NCBI GenBank assembly: GCA_029204225.1
Contig: CM055096.1
Location: 749,001 to 813,000 of the forward strand
Origin: Diphasiastrum complanatum
Taxonomy: Eukaryota > Streptophyta > Lycopodiopsida > Lycopodiales > Lycopodiaceae
Direction of reading: 5' to 3'
Length of the DNA: 64,000 nucleotides
Shown here: positions 1 to 11,400 of the stretch, one piece after another
Layout: every line of letters begins with the position of its first letter
Position numbering within the stretch: the first letter of the stretch is position 1
The notes under the pieces: generated by a model
What the model saw: the letters and a program-made list of their open reading frames with translations, nothing else
Database searches by the model: none
What the model was told of the DNA's origin: nothing
Made by a program: the position numbers and the translations under genes

Positions 1-560
1 GTGCCTTCGGATATCTTCCTCAAGCTTTCTCCTGGCTTCGCCCTCGGGCTTCGGTGGTATGCACTCAGCCATCTCGATCGACCTTCTCCTCACAGCACCC
101 TGATCCTTGAACACCCTCTCACAGCACCCTGGCTCTCAAACAGCCTCTCACAGCCTGTCACCGGCTCTCGCTTGCTCTCTCACTGTCTATCACTAGCCCT
201 CTCACAGCCTCTGAAAATGCCGACCACAATGGCATTGTGAGTGCCTATTTATCCCAACAGCCTGATCGGCCATGTGGATCCCCATCATCCCTCCATGTGC
301 CTCTGTACCTGCCCCCATGTGATGCTCCCCCCTGTGTTGGTCTCCCATTGGGCCCATGGTCTGCTCACCCACAATGCCCATGTGCCTCTGTACTTGCCCC
401 CATGTGATGCTACCCCCCTGTGTTGGTCTCCCATTGGCCCCTCGGTCTGCTCACTCGCAGTGCCCATGTGCCACTGCAACAGTCCCCTGCATCATGTACT
501 GTACCCTCTTTTTTTACACCCAGAACCCCCTTTTTTTACTTTTTTTTGTCCTTTTTTGGT
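1..560. repeat. CT-rich low-complexity DNA with two short tandem repeat blocks
   Basis: The first 240 bases repeat the word CTCTCACAGC in degenerate form between about 87 and 215. A second block has an ~85-base unit starting at 293, 378 and 464 (about 2.2 copies), recognisable by CCATGTGCCTCTGTAC followed by a C-rich stretch. Reading frames here are open only because of the composition; none resembles a known protein. If the EH gene continues to the left, this is probably intronic. Confidence 0.6.
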
Positions 561-570
561 AGTTAATATG

Positions 571-840
571 CAAAAAAAAATTACTAAAAATATATTAAAA
601 ATGGTACCGCCCTGGTACCGCGGATCCCAGGGCGGACCGTACCGGAGGTACCACTGATATGGTACCGACGGTACCATACCAGCGGTACCAGAGGGTACTA
701 TGATATATATCATAGTACCCCATGGTACTGCCGGTACCATAATGGTGGTACCGCCATTATGGTGCCGCCCAAAAATCCGCGGTACCAAGGCGGCACCATT
801 TTTTAATTTTTTTTTTAAAAAAATTAATTTTTTTTTTTTA
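571..840. repeat. Foldback (hairpin) element built of GGTACC words
   Basis: The left arm 601-623 and right arm 777-799 are reverse complements with two mismatches. Inside them the palindromic word GGTACC and close variants recur about ten times. A perfect 28-base palindrome at 693-720 sits near the axis. A-rich (572-600) and T-rich (800-840) flanks extend the inverted symmetry. No coding potential and no clear target-site duplication. It could be a MITE-like foldback element or a diverged palindromic minisatellite. Confidence 0.65.
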
Positions 841-1115
841 AATTTAGTGGGCTATTATGGGTATCAACTTGAAGCTCTTGACGAGAGCAATGCATTTATG
901 CAGGTTGCCGGTGCTTTCAGCTACAAAATGTGTTAGACAACTAAATAATGCACCTCTCAGTTTAGTAGTCACTAGTTAACCGTGAGCTCAGATCTGTAAG
1001 GCCCCCGTTATGAGGAGAAGCCATTACTGAGCACGGTTGTTAGTATAGGGTCTACTGTGAGACCATGACGGTTATGAGATGGCTAGATTATAGTTTCTAT
1101 ATAGCAGCAAGTCTT

Positions 1116-1184
1116 GGGGGGTTCGGGGGGCGTTAGCCCCCCGAGAAACGGGGGGTTCGGGGGGCGGTACCCCCCCGAGAAACG
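1116..1184. repeat. Two-unit G/C hairpin repeat
   Basis: Two direct units of 34-35 bases (1116-1149 and 1150-1184) each consist of a G-run, TTC, a second G-run, a short loop and a C-run ending CGAGAAAC. Each unit can fold as a hairpin, and the G-runs could form a quadruplex. It lies about 175 bases downstream, in gene orientation, of the coiled-coil exon at 1360-1434. Confidence 0.6.
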
Positions 1185-1359
1185 AGGTGTGAGGTCCTCA
1201 AAACCCAAATCATAAGGTTCACTACAACATGGGGCCCAAAGGCTATCACAAAGTGCCAAATACTACCAAAAAGTACTGCAAAGTAATGACTATTACCAGT
1301 AAAATGATCGTCATTTTTAGCATCTACAAACATCAAACCTAAACTCGATGGCTACTTAC

Positions 1360-1434
1360 AATCTCTTGCAACTTTGAACGATAAAACTCAAGCTTCTCCT
1401 TGGAACTCATAATGCTTTTCTCTAACTCTTGGAC
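1360..1434 (-). CDS. EH/PAN1: EH gene exon 5 (start of coiled coil), 8.8 kb downstream of exon 4
   Basis: 75 bases (25 codons, phase 0 to 0) between acceptor TTTGACAG and donor GTAAGTAG. The peptide VQELEKSIMSSKEKLEFYR continues SKLQEI. Plant EH proteins have an equivalent KxxxDxxREKLxxYRxKMQxI segment before LYKSRCDNR, expected in the next exon beyond the window. Too short to stand out as an ORF; found by reading the minus strand for coiled-coil codons. Confidence 0.75.
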
Positions 1435-4400
1435 CTGTCAAAGAGATGGAAAAAAGAAAACTCATATAAGTACTTGTGTATTTTTTACAACAATTACATT
1501 TGCTAGGCCTTCAAATCTATTTATTGAAAATGTGAAATTGATTAATAAGCTTCAAGTGATAAGACTACAAAAAGGACAATGTAGTTAGAGAATATCCTTT
1601 CAACAAAGAATGGAAAACAAAGAAGACATATTGACAAAATAGAAAAAGGAACATGCAAACGCACAAAGAGTAAAGCATGTCAAATACGAAACTTCGCGTA
1701 ATGTTTATCAACATAGACACCATTTAAAATTCTAATAGAATCATAGTTGCAATATCAATTTTCTAAAAAACTTAACTCATGACCATGCACCACCACTTCC
1801 ACACATTGTTAAATTGAATTATGCATGCTAAAATGAGTTGAAGTTGAAGTGCTTAGGAATATTAGCAAGTTGCACAATACGACTCTAACTTTATTTACAT
1901 TAGAAACTTCAAAGAAATAGTGATAGGTACACCTTATTAGGTACTACATGTACTAAATAAATTATACACGTAGTTTCATCAAAACCAAGTTTGCTTTGCT
2001 ACATTTTTAGATCACGCAAAGCATTGGATATCACTGAACAACCCTTGTACATCTACACTATGGTTATGGCACATGGGACCAGAATCCATGCACCCAGAAG
2101 ATGTTCTGACAGATCTTTAAGTCCTATTGGGAGTTCTTCTATTGAGTCATACCTTGTTGCCCATCATGCAAGGTATTGTGCGCTTTAACACATGGAATGA
2201 GCAGCAATTGGTTACTGAAGCAAGCTTAATCCAAATTCCAAAGTGACAAAACTTAATCCTCGCTAATTTCCTCTCTTGTGGCACTCCTTCCTTAGCACTC
2301 AAGTTTTTAATATGCAAGCTTTGGCTTTGATATCACTGAGAGGCAAGACAAGGAGCCACTAATTTGACATAGATGTGCTACATACAACGAAAGTTCCAGA
2401 ATGCTAAAAAGCTCATTCCAAACTCCTATGCTTCCAAAACGTCGTTTTGTCGTAACTTAGCATATACCTTATGTACATTCTACATTATCGTAGTACACAC
2501 CATAAAATATATAAGATATGTAGTGTTTTATAAAATTTAAATTGAAATTTGAACTTTCAACTATTAGAAATATTATGTAAACTATTATATTATAGAAGTA
2601 ACCCTAATAGAGGTAAACCACATGCAAGTTTTTCATGAATGATTGAAGATCTTTTTAAAGCAATCAAATTCCATATCTTGTAGTTCTTTGATAATCATGC
2701 AACACAAACTATATCTTGAAACACATTTATTGCTATAAATATATACCTTCCACTACAAGTTATTTTATCTTTACTAATGTAATCATAGTTACCTCCCTAA
2801 CTCATGTGCCCTCTACACTTGATGGCATGGAGCTGATGTTAAAGCAGAGCCTAGAGCAATTGAAGCCTGGCCATGCACCTGAAAGAGTCAGTTGTACAAG
2901 GAATTTCGGTGGTGAGCCTGGTTCAAGTGAAAGAGATGCGGATTTTGGTAGGAAGCGCAAGTTGTCGTCTATCAAGGACTAAAGTTTACAGGTACAAATG
3001 ACTGGTTGTAGAAATGGGAGAAGGCCTTTGGAATGTGCGGTGAAATGAACTTAGATCAGTGAAATGACCATAATGAGGATTAAGTTCATTCGATTGTCAT
3101 TGTGTCATTGGGGACTAAGCCTCCAAATAAGAAAATTTTAGTGGGTCAGACTCTCACACACTACTACGATGTGTTCGTCCAAGGAATGACTCAAGTTTCC
3201 CTTTATATGATCCACGAGTGGAGGAGAATGATACTTCATGTGCACCAAAGAAGCCTCACATCTGTTTTGTGGAAGTCAGGTGATGTCATTAGGATGTCTT
3301 AGTGGCATCACAAATGCCATCATTCTCATTAATCCTTGCATGTCATTGGTGGAGATAGTTTTCCCAAGTCCCATGGAAACTCGTTCTGCTTAGTTGCCGA
3401 TTCCTTCGTTTGTTGCATACTCGTGATGAACTTATTCCCAAGCATGACGTGAATGAGTTATTTGAAAAGGCTCTTAGGGTTTGTCTCCATAAACCCATCT
3501 TGGGAATGGGCCCTTTTTCTCATCCTCAATCTTGGGCACCTAGTGTGGCCTACCTATTAGTTACAGGAGTTAGCACAACGCTGGTGGAGGAAAGTTGAAA
3601 AAGATGGCCTTGTACTGGATTCATGGGAGGCATTTTGATAAATGTTTGTACAGAATTCAGTGCCTCTTTATGAGAAGAATCGAGCCATGCAATAGTGGAG
3701 AGGCCTCAATTAAGGGAATTGGTCGGTACAGGACTATGTTGATCGATATAGAGAGGCATTGTTGAGAATCCCTGAGGAAGTACTTATGTATTTACAGTTG
3801 TTCCATTTCATTGAGGGAGTTAGGGAGACTTTGCGGCCTTTTGTGCGAAAGGAGCAAACACATACTGTATAGAATGCCATTCAGATGGCAATTTAATATG
3901 AAGATGGGAAGAAGTCCCATGAAAGAATTTTATGTAATTAGAAGAAGTGGTCTAGCTCAAGCGGGCCAAATGCCTCAGGGTAAGTGCAACAAGGGCAATG
4001 GCAAGGGCAAGGACAAGGGAAAGCTCCAAGTGGCCAAAAGGATAAAGGGGTTGATGCTCCGAAACACGAAGGGTTGTATGGGTGGCCTAATGCCCAAGGG
4101 GGTCAACGCTCTATGTTGTCGCTACAAGACCAAGAGTGGACAAAAAGAGATTTATGCTTTGGATGCTTGAAATAACATCAGTGGAAAGAATGTCCACGTA
4201 ATCAGATGGGAACCACCTATAATCTTCAAGTGGAGCAACAGCAGTAGCCAATGGAAGTAGAGGAGATCCAGCAAGAAGCTAATCTTGATGTTCTTCATTT
4301 GATGAACGTTTTTGTGGTGCAGAAGGTGGACACGGCTCCTCCAGTGACATTGTCAAGAGCAGTGTAGCGTGAGTATCAATTTCCTGACATTTCTTTGATA

Positions 4401-7400
4401 GTAGTTCTATTTGACATTGGGTCCTCGGATAATGCCATAAATTCAACTCTTGTTAGGAAGCTAAGAGTGAGCACACAACCATCCAAGTACCAGTACACAG
4501 TCAAGATGGTTGATGGAAAGCGCACGAAGATTTGGGATACGAGGGTGAGTATGCCCTTAACTATTCGAAGTTATTCTGAGGAGTTGGATTTGAGATGACT
4601 CGTTTGGCGAGCTTTGATGTTGTTCTGGGAATGTGTTAGCACACGATGAGGAAGCCTTATATAGCCTAGGATTTCGTGTGTATGAGTTTTAGCATGGTGG
4701 TAAGCTTCATTCCACCCGTAGTGAGCAGGATGTGCCTCCAAGACCATTGGTCTCAGATACATAGTTGCGTAAGGTAAGTGATTAAAGTATGTATGTTTGT
4801 TTTCTGTTGGATATGACTACTAGTACTACTGAGAGTAGTATGTGGCAGGTGCAAGACATACTTCAACTAATCTATGACCGTGAAATCAAGAGCGAGTTTG
4901 CACATGTTTATTGATGATTTGCCATCTACATTACCACCTAGTAGAAATGTTGAACATAGGATCCTATCTTGTAGATAGACCACCTTATAGAATGAGTTTG
5001 AAAGAGGAAGAGGACGCGAAGAAGATGCTAGACGATTATCTTGCACATGGGCAGATCAGACCTACTTCTCACCTTTTGCCTCGCTGATCATGTTGGTAAA
5101 AAAGAATGGGTCTTGGCGTATGTGCGTGGATTATCGAGGCCTAAACAAGATAAGCATCAAGCATCAACATCCTATGCCACGTATTGATGACTTGCTTGAT
5201 GCTCTTCATGGTGCTATTGTGTTTAGTAAGATAAACTTGAAGAGTGAGTATCATCAGGTCAGAGTTTGTGAAGAGGATGTTCATAAAACTGCCCTCTGAA
5301 CTCGATTTGCTCACTATGAGTATCTTGTGATGCCCTTTGGTTTAACTAACGCCCTAGCTACATTCATCATGTTGATGAATGATGTGCTCAAACAGTATAT
5401 GGGTAAGTTTTTTGTAAATTTTACTGATGCTATTTTGACTTACAGTGCAGGTCGGGCCAAGAATGTGGCTCACCTTAGGATTGTGTTGTCTACTATGGAG
5501 TGAGACCGGATCCTCAGAAAGTTGTTGTGATTGTTGCGTGGCCAGTGCCAGCTGATTTGACAGCCTCCAGCTCCATCGCTGGTCTCCCTATGGTGCTCCA
5601 TCGCTGGAATACTATTGCTTGGTGCTCCATCGCTGGAAGACCAGAGCAAAGAATGATCTATTGGGAACGATCTGCTCACCTATTGGACTGATTAAGGAGG
5701 GGAAAGCAACGCTCAAATCTGGGAAGAGCCATCGCAATCTGGGGGGCTATAAGCCAGCGCCCAAATTTGTCCTTTCAAGCATGTTGATGGCGGATTGAAG
5801 CGCACTTTTTGCAGACATTTTACCTCTGAATTTCCAGCGCTCTTCTGGAATTTTGGGCACATTCTGCCTGGGGAAGCTCCATGGCCCCCAAGAAAAAAGG
5901 GGGTGCCCCTACGCCCCCCCCTTTATCCACCTCTTCTCCTCCTCCATCATCTGAAATGGAGGGGGATGCTATTTCACCTACAGCAATCCCACCGCTGGCT
6001 GCACTAGAAGGCATCACTGGTGCACCCTCTATTTTCACTGACAATCCACTTGCTATCACAGAAATGCATCGCATCAGCAGTGCACGGTCGATTACACTCC
6101 TTCCAAGCCTATTGAGAGTCTTTATGCCTATGATGTCGGTTTCATCCGAAACAAAATCCTCGGCCTTAAGAAACAACTACACGTTTTTGAAATGGCGAAT
6201 AGCAAATTGGTTATGAATCTCGTGGAACGGGTGGAGCAGCTTGAGCAAGAAAATGTATATCTTAAGCAACGGATTGCAGAACATGTACCTCCTTCGTACG
6301 GAACTTCCAACAAAATATCTTGCTTGGAAAAACAAGTCGAAGAGACAAAGACATGGACAGCACTCTTCAAACCGGATGATATGGGCAGCAAACTCTCATC
6401 ACTTGCAAAACTGGTTGAAGAAACGACATCGATCCTCAAACAAGGTAATCACCCCCATATCTCAGCCTCTATGATGGATAACAATTTGGAGCCAATTTTG
6501 GATGAACAAGCTAGAAGAGCTAAAAAGGCTCTCAATATTAGAGTAGAGGCATTGCCAACAGCGGTAAACCAATAGACGAAGCTACAGATTTACTCGTTTC
6601 CAAGTTATCTCATGTTGTTGATGGAAGGCATGGCATAGTAAATTTGATGACAACGTTCTTTTTATCAAATTTTGCTCTCTTCAACATCGCAGTGCAGCCC
6701 TTTGGTTTAGAACAAAACTCAAAGGCACTTTCATCTATATGCATGATGATTTGACAAATACCCAATGGTTAGCAAGGAAAAAGATTATTCACGCTCCCGG
6801 GTTTAGGAGCTGCCCGAGATCCCCTACCATTTAGAGACTTGGCTTCTGGAATTGCAATGGTTTTTTATCATCATCATCGGTAGGAGATTTTACTGATTTT
6901 ATTAACAAATGTGAGATTTTGTTGTTGGCTGAAACCCATGAGTCTTTATATCATCCTCTTCCACATATACAAGATTACTCTTGGCATTCCGTTTTTCGCC
7001 CATTTGTGAGGGGACAAACCTGTCGTGGATCTGGCGGAGTAGCTTGTTTATACAGAGCCACCGCAGTTACGATGGTTAAGCAAGATCCATATGCTCGATA
7101 TATATGGCTACATACTATTGGTTCATTATGGGGATTACCTCAGGACATTTATATGGCTGTATGTTACTTTGCTCCACAGATTTCGGCGTTTGTTTGGTGG
7201 AGACCCATTTTAGGCACTCTTCGATGATATTGCTGTTTTTTCTCAATGGGCTACATTCTATTAGCAGGAGATTTCAACGCCTGTACTAGCTCCAGACAAA
7301 CAGAATTTCATGCAGATACTGACTTTCTCCGGCTTCATCCTCTGGATATGGGACTTGATCGAGTATAACAAGATGCACACACTTCAGTCACATCTTTTGG

Positions 7401-8385
7401 AGAGCAGTTGATCACAGCCATACATTTGTCAAATAATGAATTGAGGGCGCAGCCTATATTTATCCACCAATCAGAGTGAGACAAATTTTTACCTATGCCG
7501 GAATACATTAAATAGTCTATCACTAGATTCTCCGAATCATCATTAGTCCAAACCCTAAAATTTGTACTTTGCGTCGGAATACATCAAATAGTCTATCACT
7601 AGCCTCTCCGAATAATCATTGTGACCTCTTACACTTATTTGGGAGTACTGTTCTCTGGTCCACTACTCACATTCCGACCGGCAGCCCTCACCAGACTCCC
7701 TAAGGGGCATACTTCTGTTGTTCATATGGAGAGGTTCTGTTCCGCATATTATGTACAGGACCCTATTACCAGATGCTTACTATTTTCTACCACTGTCTCC
7801 CCGGTTGTTTTATACTCTGCGAAGACTTGGTGTCCGGATTTATCATGTGATACTTGGAGGGATCTTACTCATATCCAGATTCTCATGCTTAGCAGGATGA
7901 TTAGGGCTAAGCCCTTGGTGCCACATGATATCATATTAGCGGAGTTTGCTTCCCCTCCCCTGGTTATCAGTGCTATGTTTCAGATCAGTACCTTTCTTCA
8001 CAGGATATCAGAGTTAGACACTTCCAGATATATTGTTGTTGCTCTCACTTCATCACGCACCATTGCTGGACAGGGGGCCAAGCATTCTTGGTTTGGCAGT
8101 GTCTCAGCCCTTCTTCAGACTTGGGGCTTATCTGTACTTGATCTTCCGAGCGGGACCCATGCTTATATCAGACAAGATATTTATCAGAGCTACATACGTA
8201 CTATATGGTCACAGCCTGACCCTGATAAGGTCAAGATACATTTCTATGGCACACATCTACTACGGTTGGATACTACGGGTACTCGTATCCTTCCAGCATA
8301 TCTTACACAGCCATTATCTTTTGGTCTAAGGTACTGTATGGGACAGCTTCAAGTCTCTTCTCATCAGCTGGCTATCGAGACAGGT

Positions 8386-8463
<78 letters not shown>

Positions 8464-11400
8464 CCAAAAAGTGAAGACAGACACCCCTCGGGCCCGCGCT
8501 GCATCGCAAAAAAATTTGCGTTTTTTCAACAGTCGTTTCAAACAATGAAATGCCATTTCGAAACGGGGTCGTTTCGTACGTCCCGTTTTGAACACGTTTC
8601 AACGTTCGAAACACGTTTCGAGGAAACATTGGAGTGTGTAGAGGTAGAGCCTCTTGAGTATGCCTCATTCTACTATGCAGCAGGTGGCTGGGAGGAAACT
8701 CAGCAGCAATGCTCTTATGTGTTTATGTTAGGATCGTGATATGTATTTTCGGGAGAAATCAACAAGGTCTACTTTGGTGTCCTTAGGGTTTAGTTGAGAT
8801 AGCTTTGAGATATCTACTCGCACAACAAATGAGAATCGAACCTATGTATCCGTGGACGCAAAAACAACTCATAGCCAGCTTTAGTATTGTGAGGGACAAA
8901 AAAATTTTTAGTTAACAAATACTATAAATAGCAACCACCAAAATTACATACTTGCTATACATGAGCAACTACTAAAATATACATTTATGAAACCAGACAA
9001 TTGCTATAAGTAGGTATTCCAAAATAGCAACAAAAATTTCCATTTTTCTATAACAACAACTTGCTAAAGATACATAATTGTTATGAACATATAATTGCTC
9101 TAACATGTGCCAAACTACTACCAGAACTAATCATAGCAGACATGCATGATATAAATGGATATATGCATCCGTTGCCAATATCAAAATCACGAAATACCTC
9201 ATATTATGAGTCAGCAAAGCATGAAAGGTGGAATGTGGTTAATGGATTGTTTTATGTAAAAATCACTTTAAAACTACTCTAATTAGTGATAAAACTCCAC
9301 GTCAGGGCAACAATGGCCCAAGAACTTGCTATTCCTATAGGCCCTAGGCATCCTATATCTTCCATATAAAATGGGGAGAAAGCAAGGAGCGTGCACAAGA
9401 ACTCTTGAAGAGTAAGAGAGCTTCTAGTGTTGAGAAAGTGGCTATACAATCAAATTCATGTTAGACTGAGTACTTGGGGTTTGATAAACTGGCTAGCAAG
9501 ATTCGCTCTGATAGTGCCATTTGTATATCTCAATATCCTTGCCTGGGGGGGGGGGGGGGGTGGCTAGAGAAGAGAGGTCAATTTGATTCTATCTTGACCC
9601 CTCTCTTTTCTCATGCATGTTCTTTCATACACTTTGTATTGATGAAGGATCTCCAGGTATTGAACCAAGACTTGATCCAAAGTTAGGGCTTAGTTAAGCT
9701 ACGTGTCACCAAATCACATTAGATCCAAGAACAGACTCATGCCCTATACATATGTACCTTGTCGAAGATATTTTGCCTAACTAAAGAGCAAACTATTTTT
9801 GTTTTTTGCATACAGGCTTTAAGACCCAATCCACCTCTTCAAATACACATGTCAGTTGCCAATAAAATTCCATTATCACAAACAAGAGGCTTGAGAGTTA
9901 AAAAGAAACAAGACTAAAACAAAGGTTGAACATTGGATGACAATATTCAAAGATCTGGAGAAAAAAAAAGTGAATGAAAGCATGGATCTCATGCAAGCTA
10001 GTAAGTTCTAGTTTTGAATAATCACACGGTGTAATAAGTATCATCTAATTTAGCCAAGCTCCTAAGTTGTACAAACATTACTTGTGTGAAAGCAAAGAGT
10101 TAAATATCACAAGAAGACAAAGCATTGATATAGAACTTTATCACAATCATCACCTAGTTGTGTTGGCATACAGTAATAACATACATAACTATACCTGATC
10201 ACCATTGGCATTTGTTTGTGCTCCCTTAACAAGGTCTTTTTCTCCATACAATTGATGTATATTCGATCCCACCTGTGATTGATGGCTAGACCCAAAACCG
10301 TTCTCTCCCATGAACTTGTTAGGTTGTGACTTCCTATCAATAGGAGGGCGTCCACCTGTGGGGCTTGGACCAGAACCATATGGTTGAAGAAGCCCTAACA
10401 ATCCAAAAACTATACCAAATCAATCACTGATGTCTAAAAAGAAATAACTCAATTTCAAGTACAAAGAGTGACTTTTGCAAGTGAGCGTTCAGGACAAATA
10501 TAATGCATAGCTATTCCTCTTCCATATCACATTATTTGACAATCAAAAGTAGAAAGCATATTGAGCAAGATGCATTCTCAAGAAGTTGCTTGGGCTTCAA
10601 ATCCCATGTAAGTACCTGATATTAATCGTCACTATTTGGGCTTTCATGCTGCTATTTCACCCATACAATCATTCACTATAAGTTTTAATGGAACATTACA
10701 GTTTGGCCCCAATGACTCATAAATTACTACTCAATATTTATTATTCGCATTTTTGTTATTGGGGGCTATTATTGACATTCTGCGGAAACTTATAGGCACC
10801 AGTTTGTTTTTTGTCCACCAAGGCACATGAAGGCTATCAGTTTCCAAATACTGAGCTGATACACACGAGGGGAAAGCTGGAAGGTCATGACGTGCTCGTC
10901 TGGTTTGACACAGGTTCCTCACATGATATCCTTAATTCTCGCATGGTGAAGAAGGTTCGCTTAGCTACTGTTCCTTCTGATTACCGGTATACAGTTGAGA
11001 TGCCAGAGGTTTGGGATGAGAGAGTCTCTCGGGCAACTTTGTCTATTCAGAGATATGTCGAGAAGTTAGACTTTGAGATCACCAAATTAGCTAAGTGTAC
11101 TTGGTAAGCAGCGGCATGCAAGTAAGCAGCCCACTATATATTGCCTTTTGCATGTATGTAAGTTCAGACATGAGGGTATGTCTCATGTCTTAAAGGGGGA
11201 GAGACCATCAGTTAAAGGTCCTCTTATTACCTCTATGCAAATAAAGATAATCGAGTTCATGTATTTGTGGTTGTGTTATGTGAACGTTGATTCCCGTTTT
11301 ACTAGCGACGGCCATCTTCATGATGGTTCATCATTTCTATTGCAGAGTTGGTGCTCTAATGTTCATACAAACCAAACATGTGTCACTCTTGGTGTATCAA

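Larger units (their letters stand above)
5881..8388 (+). mobile_element. LINE retrotransposon with RT region missing, in EH intron 4
   Basis: Order: an ORF1-like region (5881-6575, one frameshift near 6200), Pro-rich then coiled coil (LVERVEQLEQENVYLKQRI); an apurinic endonuclease domain (about 6830-7330) with LGFWNCNGF, LLAETHES, GGVACLYR and GDFN; then 7621-8388, the region that follows RT in LINE ORF2 (YLGVLFSGP, VVLYSAKTWCP). The RT itself is absent, so 7335-7620 spans a large deletion. The 3' end runs into a CT microsatellite. Both flanking halves have the same orientation, supporting one element. Confidence 0.75.
7621..8739 (+). pseudogene. LINE ORF2 C-terminal region fused by read-through to a CT microsatellite and word-repeat module
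   Basis: 372 open codons. Residues 1-255 resemble the post-RT part of LINE ORF2 (YLGVLFSGP, LYSAKTWCP, IQILMLSRMIRA). Residues ~256-281 are a Leu-Ser repeat encoded by (TC)n. The remainder comes from the CGTTTCG-word module. The last two parts are unlikely to be protein by selection, and the start is only a GTG at a deletion boundary. Confidence 0.6.

Noticed and set aside
293-480. Possible CRISPR-like array
   Set aside because: Units of ~85 bases are adjacent and degenerate without unique spacers; plant nuclear context.
8326-8668. Minus-strand Glu-Arg repeat frames
   Set aside because: Translation of the (GA)n strand of a microsatellite.
7621-8739. 372-codon frame as a possible host protein
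   Set aside because: Its first part is a LINE post-RT region, its middle is a translated TC microsatellite and its end a word-repeat module.
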